DNA of 15,004 bases from an uncultured Oscillospiraceae bacterium (GTDB lineage: Bacteria > Bacillota > Clostridia > Oscillospirales > Acutalibacteraceae): NCBI GenBank assembly GCA_900549755.1, contig URPQ01000048.1, positions 1 through 15,004 on the forward strand. Direction: 5' to 3'. The position numbers and the translations under genes are program-made. Shown here in pieces: positions 7,745 through 15,004 of this stretch. Each line of letters starts with the position of its first letter. Within the stretch, counting starts at the first letter, position 1. The notes under the pieces were generated by a model. The model searched no databases, was not told the DNA's origin, and was given only the letters and a program-made list of their open reading frames with translations.

Positions 7745-8965
7745 ATGAATAAATATTTAAAGCTTACTGCTTCATTTTTAAGCTTAATCCTATTATTCTC
7801 ACTCTGCGGCTGCGGTGATGAGCGGCAGACTGCCTCTAAATCGAAAAAAATTACGTCTTCAAATATTAGTTCCTCATCGGAAAGCAGCGGGGAGGATACT
7901 TCCTCTGACGAGGAGGTATCTTCCGCACAGAGTACACAGCAGATAAGCTCGGATATATCCTATACGCCGAGTGACACAGCGAGCCCTGACGTTACTTCGG
8001 TTGAGTTTAAAGCTATGACGGCGGCTCAGGGAGTGAATTATCTGATGTTAAGACCTAAGCAGAATCATCCCGGCGTTGCCGAAATGGACGCGACATATGA
8101 GTTTATCTTAACCGATAAGCTGGGCAACAATATTCTTGACGGAAATTATACGCTTAGCACAAACGACAGCTCCGTAAAGATAAACGGAAATAAGATTACT
8201 GTTCCGTGGGCGCTTCGCAAATCGGGCAAGGCACTTACCGTGACGGCGACTCTTAAAAGCAACAAGCTTAAAAAGGGAGCATATACCTTTAATTTTAAGC
8301 AGTATACCGATAACCCTACCTTTTTTGACGATTTTAACACGCTTAATACCGATGTCTGGATTCCTGCGAGCGATAAAGATGTTATGGGTGTTGTTGAAAA
8401 CGGAAATCTTATATTCACGGTAAACGGCGAGGGTCAGAAACGCTATGAAATGATGACCAAGGAGTTCAAGCAGGCTTACGGTTGTTTTACGGCGCGTATC
8501 AATATGCCGAAAAACGGTAACGGAAACGCCGCCTTCTGGATGATGACGACAGACGGCGACCGTTACATTAAAAACCCTGCAATGCCTTCTCAAAGCAACG
8601 GTGAAATAGATATTGTCGAGTATTTCGGAACCTGGAAAAACCGCTGGTCGGCGGCGCTTCACTGGTTCGCGTGGAATCCGAACTACCTTTGCTCCTCGGG
8701 CGACGATAAGCTTCCTGCCGAGGATATTCAAAAGGGTTATCATAACTTTTCGGCTGTTTGGACCGACAGCGCGATTTATTGGTATTATGACGGCGAGCTG
8801 GCGCGCGTCTACGAGGGCGACGGAGTTGCAAAAGGCTCTGCGGGAATGAGACTGCTTATACAGCTGGCTCCCGAATATAAGGACGGCTGGGGAGGAACCT
8901 ACGATCCTACGGATTATCCATATCAAATGAAAACTGATTATATCAAGGCATATCAGTTTAAGTAA
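7745..8965 (+). CDS. GH16 family beta-glycanase, lipoprotein with Ig-like module
   Basis: This 406-residue protein has a lipoprotein signal ending L-C-G-C (Cys 23 probable; Cys 21 also possible) and a Ser/Glu-rich linker to about residue 83. A beta-rich Ig-like domain spans about 84-188 and a GH16 catalytic domain about 190-406. The domain opens with 'FFDDFNTLNTDVW', has 'YGCFTARINMP' (typical 'yG.feaRik.p') and 'AAFWMM', and carries the catalytic motif E-I-D-I-V-E at residues 287-292 (E287 nucleophile, D289 helper, E292 acid/base, by family knowledge). The ExDxxE spacing is that of laminarinases, agarases and carrageenases rather than the ExDxE of lichenases and xyloglucan transglycosylases. 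'ALHW' and 'YHNFSAVWTDSAIYWYYDG' follow in the expected order. It would cut internal beta-linkages of a polysaccharide at the cell surface and feed the importers beside it. Beta-1,3-glucan is the commonest substrate for this motif type, but galactans cannot be excluded. Confidence 0.9.
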   Translation: MNKYLKLTASFLSLILLFSLCGCGDERQTASKSKKITSSNISSSSESSGEDTSSDEEVSSAQSTQQISSDISYTPSDTASPDVTSVEFKAMTAAQGVNYLMLRPKQNHPGVAEMDATYEFILTDKLGNNILDGNYTLSTNDSSVKINGNKITVPWALRKSGKALTVTATLKSNKLKKGAYTFNFKQYTDNPTFFDDFNTLNTDVWIPASDKDVMGVVENGNLIFTVNGEGQKRYEMMTKEFKQAYGCFTARINMPKNGNGNAAFWMMTTDGDRYIKNPAMPSQSNGEIDIVEYFGTWKNRWSAALHWFAWNPNYLCSSGDDKLPAEDIQKGYHNFSAVWTDSAIYWYYDGELARVYEGDGVAKGSAGMRLLIQLAPEYKDGWGGTYDPTDYPYQMKTDYIKAYQFK

Positions 8966-8995
8966 TCGGATTTTAATATTTGAGGTGTAAAAGCT

Positions 8996-9910
8996 ATGAG
9001 ATTTGCAAATCGGAAAAGTAAAAGTGTGTTAGCGACAAGGCGCGACAACAAGGGGTATCTTTATGTAGCTCCCTTTGCTTTGGGATTTATTTTCCTTGTG
9101 CTTTTTCCGATGATACAGTCTTTTATTTACAGCTTTAACGATCTTTTGTTCGACGGACAGGTGCATCTGAACTTTTCAGGGCTTGCAAATTACCGACGCG
9201 CCCTCTTTGAAGACGTAGAGTACCGACAGCTGCTCCTGTCCGCGGTTAGGGATATGGCGCTTTCGGTTCCCGTTATACTTGTTTTCAGTATGATAGTCGC
9301 CGTATTCCTAAACAAAAATTTCCCCGGGCGCGCGGTTTTTCAGATAATATTTTTTATTCCCGTAATAGTCTCATCGGGAATAATACCCGAGCTTTTTGAA
9401 AACGACCTTGTCCGCACAGCAATAGTAAGCGCTCCAACGGTCTCTGAAGAAGCCGTCAGCTCCTTTGATACCTCGAGTATGAGCGCACTGCTTATAAGTC
9501 TAAATATTCCCGTGGCTTTGGTCAACTATATTATGCAGGCAATAGAAAATATTCTCGAAATTGTAAATTCCTCGGGTATTCAGATTTTGGTGTTTACAAT
9601 GGGGCTTAAGTCGATTTCTCCCTCGCTTTACGAGGCTTCGTCTATTGAGGGTGCGACCGCGTGGGAGAGCTTTTGGAAAATAACCTTACCTATGATTTTG
9701 CCGCAATTCGTCGTTAATCTTACATATACGGTTATAGATTCTTTTGTAAACAACAACAATAAAATTATGCAAAGCATAAATGTCTACAACTATTCTAAGT
9801 TTGACTTCGGATACGCCGCGTCGCTCGCGTGGATGTATTTTGCGATTATTCTGGTTATTCTCGGAGTTTTTGTCGGGCTTGTGAATCTGTTTTCACGGCA
9901 CTATAAGTGA
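8996..9910 (+). CDS. Sugar ABC transporter permease, MalF-type, with unusual central loop
   Basis: This 304-residue integral membrane protein is of the CUT1 permease type. It has a first helix at about 22-46 ('YLYVAPFALGFIFLVLFPMI'), the usual 'GLANYRRAL' segment, further helices, and the EAA loop at 212-232 ('YEASSIEGATAWESFWKITLP'), which docks on the ATPase. Between 'FFIPVIVSSGII' (about 119-130) and the next helices, the tryptophan-containing stretch usual in MalF/UgpA proteins is replaced by an acidic, Ser/Thr-rich segment of about 40 residues (132-170). The C-terminal part has an 'NNNNKIMQSI' segment. It partners with the permease encoded next. RBS GAGGTG (8982-8987) lies eight bases before the ATG. 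The general function is sure; the substrate is not known. Confidence 0.9.
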   Translation: MRFANRKSKSVLATRRDNKGYLYVAPFALGFIFLVLFPMIQSFIYSFNDLLFDGQVHLNFSGLANYRRALFEDVEYRQLLLSAVRDMALSVPVILVFSMIVAVFLNKNFPGRAVFQIIFFIPVIVSSGIIPELFENDLVRTAIVSAPTVSEEAVSSFDTSSMSALLISLNIPVALVNYIMQAIENILEIVNSSGIQILVFTMGLKSISPSLYEASSIEGATAWESFWKITLPMILPQFVVNLTYTVIDSFVNNNNKIMQSINVYNYSKFDFGYAASLAWMYFAIILVILGVFVGLVNLFSRHYK

Positions 9911-9923
9911 GGGGGAGTAAACG

Positions 9924-10817
9924 ATGAAAATTAAACAGTTGAAAAATGTACCCTCCGCCTTATTCCGTTATTTTATACTTATCGGACTTAGCTTTTTAAT
10001 CCTTTATCCTATTTTTGTTACCGTAATGATTTCGCTTATGCAGACCTCGGATTTCACCAATTCCGCAGTACGGTATTTATCCCTTTCACCCACCCTTGAA
10101 AACTATAAAACGGCGGCTATCTTTCTGCAATACGGGCAGACGCTTCTGCGTTCGCTTGCGCTTAATATCCCGCTGTGTCTTTTGGAAATTGTGTCGTGTA
10201 TGCTTGTAGCATACGGCTTTGCCCGTTTTAAATTTAAGGGAAACGGGATTTTATTCGCCTGCGTCATTATGACGCTCCTTATTCCGAGCAGTATTTATTT
10301 CACGCCGTTTTACCTTTCCTTGCAGGATTACGGTCCCTTTCATTGGAATCTCTTGGGCACTCCGCTTCCCTTGTTTTTGATGTCGGTTTGTGCGCTGGGA
10401 GTTAAAAACGGCTTGGTTATTTATATATTAAGACAGCATTTTAAAGCATACCCCAAGGAGCTTGAAGAAGCCGCCGAAATAGACGGCGCGGGTAGCTTTC
10501 GCGTATTTGTTTCCATAATGCTCCCCGGTGCTATGTCGATTGCCGCGACCTGTTTTTTGTTTATATTTGTTTTCCGCTGGACCGATCCAACATATACCAA
10601 CATTTTTCTTCCCGACACCGAGTTTATATGGACGCGCCTTTCAAATATCCAGAACGATATGTCACTCTTACCGGGTGTAGAACAATCGGATTTTTATTTC
10701 AGGTCGATTCTTAAAAACACAAGCATTGTTTTATATGCCATACCTCTTGTTGTTCTGTTTATTTTCACAAAGCGCAGTCTTGTTGAAAGCGTTGAAACAA
10801 GCGGACTTGTCGGCTGA
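9924..10817 (+). CDS. Sugar ABC transporter permease, MalG-type
   Basis: This 297-residue membrane protein has the order typical of MalG-like CUT1 permeases: an N-terminal helix (about 15-38), 'YLSLSPTLENYKTA', a helix pair around 78-130 with 'AYGFARFKFKG', and the EAA loop at 181-201 ('EEAAEIDGAGSFRVFVSIMLP'). A 'VFRWTDPTYTNIFLP' stretch follows. It forms a heterodimer with the preceding permease. The gene begins 13 bases after the previous stop, with a strong GGGGGAG site at 9911-9917, so the two are surely co-transcribed. Confidence 0.92.
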   Translation: MKIKQLKNVPSALFRYFILIGLSFLILYPIFVTVMISLMQTSDFTNSAVRYLSLSPTLENYKTAAIFLQYGQTLLRSLALNIPLCLLEIVSCMLVAYGFARFKFKGNGILFACVIMTLLIPSSIYFTPFYLSLQDYGPFHWNLLGTPLPLFLMSVCALGVKNGLVIYILRQHFKAYPKELEEAAEIDGAGSFRVFVSIMLPGAMSIAATCFLFIFVFRWTDPTYTNIFLPDTEFIWTRLSNIQNDMSLLPGVEQSDFYFRSILKNTSIVLYAIPLVVLFIFTKRSLVESVETSGLVG

Positions 10818-10832
10818 TACGGAGGAAACGCG

Positions 10833-13613
10833 ATGACTAAGAAAAAAAGAGTTATATCCGTCACGGCGGTCATTCTGGCGATAGCGGCGGTTATAACCTA
10901 CATTAATTTTCCTAAAAAAGATAAAACAGTAAGCGCCGTTCAAAGCGTAGACGAGCTGTATGAAAAGATAGTCTATAAGAAAAGCGAAAGCAATTATGAC
11001 GCTTATTTGAAGGATAATTCGACACTTGAAGCCATAAAAGAAAAAATCACTTTTTCAGCAGGGAAGGCTTATACGGCGGGAGATACCTTCACCGCAGCAT
11101 TTGAAGCGGAAAAGGGCTTGTATGAAATTGAGCTTAATTACCGCGCCGATAAAAGCGGCTCTCCCGCGCCTGAAATTACCGTTCTTTTGGACGGTGAGAT
11201 TCCCTATAACGAGGCGTCCGGGATTTCTTTGCCTCTTTATTATGAGAGCGGAGAGCCCGAGACGGACGAGCGCGGTAATCAGTACACACCCGAGCTTTCT
11301 CTTTCTACGGCGGAAATAACCGCAGGGCTTTACGATGCCACAGGCTACCACAGGCAGGCGCTAGCATTTGCGGCGAGGGACGGAAAGAACACACTTTCTA
11401 TTCGGTTTGATGAGGGCGGTGCGGAGCTTCTAAGCGTTGCTATTATTCCAAAGGACAGTACCGAAGATGTTAAGTCAAACGAAAGCGGGGAAGACGAAGC
11501 CTCAGCCTTTAAGGTTCAGGCGGAATATCCGCTTTACCGCAGTGATACCTCTGTTGCGGAGGTATGCGATCGCACCTCTTCGGCGACGGAGCCTGCCTTT
11601 GACGGTATTCAGGTATGGAACGCCTTGGGCGGAAACGGTTGGTCACGCATAGGTCAAAGGGTTGTATGGCAGTTTGAGGTCAAAAAGAGCGGCAACTATT
11701 CCTTTGCCGTGCGCTACCGTCAGAATTACCTGAGCGGCAGGGCTTCACACAGAACACTTTTGATAGACGGCAAGGTACCAGACCAAACTCTTGCCGATTT
11801 AAGATTTGATTACGATAAGGATTGGCAGATTTTAAATCTGCGGGAAGGGGACGGAACTCCCGTCACGGTTTATCTTGAAGAGGGAATACACACTATTTCG
11901 CTTGATGTCACCTTGGGAGAGGATTCTGAGATAGTCAATTTGGCACAGCAGGCGCTTTATGAGCTTAACGCAATTTACCGCAAGCTGATTATGCAGACGG
12001 GCGCTAATCCCGATAAATACCGTGATTACCAGATTGAAAAGAAAATGCCCGATGTGCTTGAGGTTATGAAAAGCGAAACAGAGGTCTTGGAGGGGATTTT
12101 CAGCCTTTTATACGGTCAAAGCTCAGGCGAGGATTCCGCCTCTATCACCAAGCTTATCTGGCAGTTAAAGGAATTTTTAAAGGAACCCGAGTCAATTCCC
12201 GCGTCAATGTCGGTTTTCCAGAGCAATATTACAGCTTTTGGCTCTTGGTTACAGGAAAAAACCTCTCAGCCGCTGTGTATAGATTATTTTGAATTTTTGC
12301 CTGCTAATCAAAGTCCATCTAAAGCAAACAACGGCTTTTTGTCCCGCCTTTCTTTCTCTGCAAAACAATTTTTAAGCTCCTTTGCAGAGGATTACGGCGT
12401 AATCGGCTCGGTTTACTCCTCGGACGAGGCAATGACAGTATGGCTTACGCAGGGACGTGATCAATACCAAATTTTAAAGGGACAAATTGACAACGGCTTT
12501 ACCGCTAAAACAGGTATTCCCGTTAACCTGAAGCTTGTCGCGGGAGGACTTCTTGAATCGATTTCCGCAGGTATAGCCCCTGACGTTTATTTGTTCGGCA
12601 GTGAAGCAGACCCTGTAAACTTCGCTTCGCGCGGAGCACTTGTTAATTTAAGTGATTTCGACGATTATGAAACGGTTTCAAAGCGCTTTAGTGAGGGCGC
12701 GATTGTTCCCTTCCGATACAGCGGCGGCTCATACGCTCTTCCTGTTACACAAACCTTTTTAATGATGTATGTAAGGGAAGACGTTTTTGAAGAGCTGGGC
12801 TTTGAAATCCCGAAAACCTGGGAAGAGGTTTACCGCCTTTTGCCGTTTTTACAGCAGAATAATATGGAATTCGGTTTCCCGGTACCGTCTAATGCTAATG
12901 TATACAGCCTCGCGCTGATCCTTTTCCAAAATCAGCGGGAGCTTTACAAAGATGGCGGAAAAACCGTTATGCTTGATACCGACGAAGCGTTGGACGCCTT
13001 TGAAAGCTGGACTAAGCTTTATACCGATTATTCCTGCATTGTTGATTACAACTTTGTAAACCGTTTCAGAATCGGAGATATTCCGATAGGAATTGCCGAT
13101 TTCACCGTTTATAACACGCTTCAGGTCTCCGCGCCCGAAATTAACGGAATGTGGAATATGTATCCTGTTCCGTCGGGCGACAATACAGACGGCTGCGGAT
13201 ACAGTGTAAGCGCCGTCAGCTCCGCGTTTATATTAAATCAGAGCGAGCGACCCGACGAGGCGTGGGAGTTTTTGAAATGGTTTACAGACGAGGAGGAGCA
13301 GTACGACTACGCCATGGCGATAGAAAATCTGCAGGGCGCGTCGGCAAGGTTCAGCACCGCAAATCTTGCGGCGTTTAACCGACTTTCCTTTAAAAAATCC
13401 ACCCTACAGCAGATAAATGTTCAGCGCGATAAGGCTGTCGGAGTACAGCAGGTTCCGGGCGGATATTTCCTGTCAAGACATATAGACAATATTTACCGCG
13501 CGGTAAAGAACGATGGCGACGATGTGCGTCAGACGGTTCTTGAATATACCGATGTTATTAATGAGGAGCTTACAAGAAAACGAAAAGAATTCGGATTGGA
13601 GACGGCAAAATGA
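10833..13613 (+). CDS. Giant solute-binding protein fused to two N-terminal beta-sandwich modules
   Basis: This 926-residue protein is about twice the usual length of a sugar-binding protein. It has a basic start and one hydrophobic segment (about 7-24) with no lipobox cysteine, so it is anchored by an uncleaved helix or secreted. A beta-rich module follows at about 71-206. A second at about 226-363 is reminiscent of CBM6/35-type jelly rolls ('SGNYSFAVRYRQN', 'LLIDGKVP', 'LEEGIHTISLDV'). A mainly helical region spans about 364-530, and a family-1 solute-binding fold starts at about residue 534 ('MTVWLTQGRDQYQILK'), with 'GIAPDVYLFG', 'FLMMYVREDVFEELGFEIPKTW' and 'DEAWEFLKWFT' in the usual order. 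The modules could hold a polymer or oligomer while the C-terminal lobe loads the permease. RBS GGAGG (10821-10825); its stop overlaps the next start (ATGA), so it probably works with the downstream permeases. The function of the N-terminal modules is inferred from fold-like patterns only. Confidence 0.85.
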   Translation: MTKKKRVISVTAVILAIAAVITYINFPKKDKTVSAVQSVDELYEKIVYKKSESNYDAYLKDNSTLEAIKEKITFSAGKAYTAGDTFTAAFEAEKGLYEIELNYRADKSGSPAPEITVLLDGEIPYNEASGISLPLYYESGEPETDERGNQYTPELSLSTAEITAGLYDATGYHRQALAFAARDGKNTLSIRFDEGGAELLSVAIIPKDSTEDVKSNESGEDEASAFKVQAEYPLYRSDTSVAEVCDRTSSATEPAFDGIQVWNALGGNGWSRIGQRVVWQFEVKKSGNYSFAVRYRQNYLSGRASHRTLLIDGKVPDQTLADLRFDYDKDWQILNLREGDGTPVTVYLEEGIHTISLDVTLGEDSEIVNLAQQALYELNAIYRKLIMQTGANPDKYRDYQIEKKMPDVLEVMKSETEVLEGIFSLLYGQSSGEDSASITKLIWQLKEFLKEPESIPASMSVFQSNITAFGSWLQEKTSQPLCIDYFEFLPANQSPSKANNGFLSRLSFSAKQFLSSFAEDYGVIGSVYSSDEAMTVWLTQGRDQYQILKGQIDNGFTAKTGIPVNLKLVAGGLLESISAGIAPDVYLFGSEADPVNFASRGALVNLSDFDDYETVSKRFSEGAIVPFRYSGGSYALPVTQTFLMMYVREDVFEELGFEIPKTWEEVYRLLPFLQQNNMEFGFPVPSNANVYSLALILFQNQRELYKDGGKTVMLDTDEALDAFESWTKLYTDYSCIVDYNFVNRFRIGDIPIGIADFTVYNTLQVSAPEINGMWNMYPVPSGDNTDGCGYSVSAVSSAFILNQSERPDEAWEFLKWFTDEEEQYDYAMAIENLQGASARFSTANLAAFNRLSFKKSTLQQINVQRDKAVGVQQVPGGYFLSRHIDNIYRAVKNDGDDVRQTVLEYTDVINEELTRKRKEFGLETAK

Positions 13614-14503
13614 AAAATTTTCTCAAGACATTACGCAAGAACAAGTTTTGCTATCTTTATTTAGCTCCGTTCTTCATACTTTTCGGAATTTTTGTAATAG
13701 CTCCCGTGGTTATGGCGATTATATTAAGCTTTACAAGCTACAACCTTACTCAGCCACCGCAGTTCATCGGCATTGCAAATTACACCGCGCTTTTCTTTTC
13801 GGATACCGTTTTTACAAAAGCGACGGTTAACACGCTTACTATGGCTATAGTAGTAGGACCCTTCAGCTATATCGGCGCGCTGATTCTTGCGTGGGCGCTT
13901 AATGAGCTTTCGCCAAAGCTTAGAACCGCGCTTGTCTTCTTCATTTACGCTCCGTCAATTTCGGGAAACGCCTTTATCATCTGGCAGCTCCTTTTTTCGG
14001 GAGACCAGTTCGGATATATCAACTCTCTCCTTCTTAACTGGGGCCTTATCTCCGAGCCGATATACTTCCTGTTCGACACCAAATATATGATGACGGTGGT
14101 AATTATCGTTACTATGTGGATGAGTATGGGCACGCAGTTTCTTTCCTTTGTTGCGGGACTTCAAGGGCTTGACCATGCGCTTTTTGAGGCGGGCTGTATT
14201 GACGGTATAAGAAACCGCTGGCAGGAGCTTTGGTTTATAACCCTGCCGCAGTTAAAGCCTCAGCTGATGTTCGGTGCGGTTATGTCGATTACAGGTGCGT
14301 TTACGGTAGGCAATGTCGGTGCAATGCTTTGCGGAAATCCGAGCACTGAATACGCCGTTCATACCCTTGTAAATCATATGACCGATTACGCTACTGTAAA
14401 ATATGAGTTCGGCTATGCCTGCGCTATTGCGACGCTCTTGTTCTTGGCTATGATAGCCTGCAACGAGCTTATAAAGCTCTTACTTAAAAATGTAGGAAGG
14501 TGA
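13610..14503 (+). CDS. Sugar ABC transporter permease, MalF-type (second pair)
   Basis: This 297-residue CUT1 permease has a first helix at about 15-40 ('YLYLAPFFILFGIFVIAPVV'), 'FIGIANYTALF', 'FFIYAPSISGNAFIIWQLLF' (about 110-129, the canonical tryptophan stretch), 'GYINSLLLNWGL', and the EAA loop at 193-213 ('EAGCIDGIRNRWQELWFITLP'). In the EAA loop the second Ala is Gly and the usual Gly-Ala is Gly-Ile. It is clearly distinct from the MalF-type permease at 8996-9910, which lacks the tryptophan stretch, so this is not a recent duplication. It overlaps the binding-protein gene by four bases (ATGA), indicating translational coupling. Confidence 0.92.
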   Translation: MKNFLKTLRKNKFCYLYLAPFFILFGIFVIAPVVMAIILSFTSYNLTQPPQFIGIANYTALFFSDTVFTKATVNTLTMAIVVGPFSYIGALILAWALNELSPKLRTALVFFIYAPSISGNAFIIWQLLFSGDQFGYINSLLLNWGLISEPIYFLFDTKYMMTVVIIVTMWMSMGTQFLSFVAGLQGLDHALFEAGCIDGIRNRWQELWFITLPQLKPQLMFGAVMSITGAFTVGNVGAMLCGNPSTEYAVHTLVNHMTDYATVKYEFGYACAIATLLFLAMIACNELIKLLLKNVGR

Positions 14504-14510
14504 GGAAGCT

Positions 14511-15004
14511 ATGAAAAGTAAGGTCGGCGCTAAGGCGTACCGAAGCATCGGCGGAAATATAGGAACATTTATTTTCCTGCTTATTATCGCCCTGTTTATG
14601 CTTCTGCCGCTGGTGTTTGTTGTGTCAAGCGCTTTTAAACCGTTAAGCGAGCTGTTTATCTTCCCGCCTAAGCTTTTTCCGATGAATCCTACACTTGATA
14701 ACTTCAAGGATTTATCCTCGCTTCTTGGCGATTCGTGGCTGCCTTTTTCAAGGTATGTTTTCAATTCGCTTGCAGTCACGGTAATAGGCACTTTCGGAAA
14801 TATAATCTTTTCCTCTATGGCGGCATACGTGCTTTCAAAGCACGATTTTCCGGGTAAAAATATTCTGTTTCAGACGGTTGTTCTTTCTCTTTTGTTTTCA
14901 ACGGTAGTTACGGGTATACCGAATTATATTATTATCACAAAGCTTCATATGATAAACACGGTCTGGGCGCTGATTTTGCCGCTCCTTCCGTCCTCCTTGG
15001 GTCT
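14511..15004 (+). CDS. Sugar ABC transporter permease, MalG-type (second pair), 3' end outside window
   Basis: The frame runs open from ATG 14511 to the window edge (164 complete codons). A basic N-terminus is followed by a helix (about 17-40), then 'SSAFKPLSELFIFPPKLFP' and 'NPTLDNFKDL', matching the 'ssfk...e.f..pp.l.P..ptl.NF' signature of MalG-like permeases. After it come 'RYVFNSLAVTVIGTFGNII', 'AAYVLSKHDFPGKNILF' and 'IPNYIIITKLHMINTVWALILP', all in the expected order. The EAA loop lies beyond the edge. RBS AGGTGAGG overlaps the previous stop (14498-14505). It pairs with the MalF-type permease just upstream. Confidence 0.93.
   Translation, partial: MKSKVGAKAYRSIGGNIGTFIFLLIIALFMLLPLVFVVSSAFKPLSELFIFPPKLFPMNPTLDNFKDLSSLLGDSWLPFSRYVFNSLAVTVIGTFGNIIFSSMAAYVLSKHDFPGKNILFQTVVLSLLFSTVVTGIPNYIIITKLHMINTVWALILPLLPSSLG

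Noticed and set aside
8108..8926. Long minus-strand open frame (272 codons) across the GH16 gene
   Set aside because: It lies entirely antisense to a gene with clear GH16 motifs, its product is rich in Arg/Val/Ile without any family pattern, and it has no plausible promoter or ribosome binding site; it is a codon-bias shadow.
1..15004. CRISPR array, tRNA/rRNA genes, insertion-sequence transposase, phage or defence genes
   Set aside because: No regularly spaced repeats, no RNA gene landmarks and no transposase, integrase, nuclease or toxin-antitoxin frame could be recognised on either strand.

Overview
The window reads as a low-to-moderate GC anaerobic Firmicute, most likely class Clostridia (Oscillospiraceae/Ruminococcaceae-like). 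The evidence is strong GGAGG-type ribosome binding sites, lipoproteins with Ser/Thr-rich linkers, a C-terminal-TM surface protein, a ROK regulator and CUT1 sugar permeases without a dedicated ATPase. This placement is inference from gene content and style, not from a marker gene.

Region 1 (1-1092) is AT-rich, decayed DNA. The 3' end of a truncated ABC-exporter membrane domain (stop at 693, no ATPase domain) butts against an antisense remnant of an AraC-type helix-turn-helix (about 675-848, minus strand). The two similarities meet near position 670-675, so this looks like a rearrangement scar joining two broken genes. From 849 to 1092 no convincing gene is visible.

Region 2 (1093-2440) holds a ROK-family transcription regulator (1163-2293) with its own likely promoter. 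A 159-base spacer follows, carrying a perfect 7-bp inverted repeat and a good sigma-A-type promoter (TTGACA, 17 bases, TAATAT).

Region 3 (2453 to the right edge) is one tightly packed plus-strand operon, with gaps of 30 bases or less or start/stop overlaps between all eight genes. In order it encodes: a 1279-residue C-terminally membrane-anchored surface protein with a duplicated ~355-residue module; a 478-residue solute-binding lipoprotein; a 406-residue GH16 beta-glycanase lipoprotein with an Ig-like module; an unusual MalF-type permease and a MalG-type permease; a 926-residue solute-binding protein preceded by two beta-sandwich modules and a helical segment on an N-terminal membrane anchor; a second, more canonical MalF-type permease; and a second MalG-type permease cut by the window edge.

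Together this looks like a Gram-positive polysaccharide utilisation locus. The surface protein would bind a polysaccharide at the cell surface, and the GH16 lipoprotein would cut it, probably a beta-1,3-type glucan or a related beta-glycan. One or two ABC importers would take up the oligosaccharides, and the ROK protein would sense the sugar and control the promoter at 2343-2371. No ABC ATPase and no intracellular glycosidase is present in the window; the importers probably rely on a shared MsmX-type ATPase encoded elsewhere. The most unusual elements are the two complete permease pairs in one operon, the 926-residue fused binding protein, and the large, unassigned modular surface protein.
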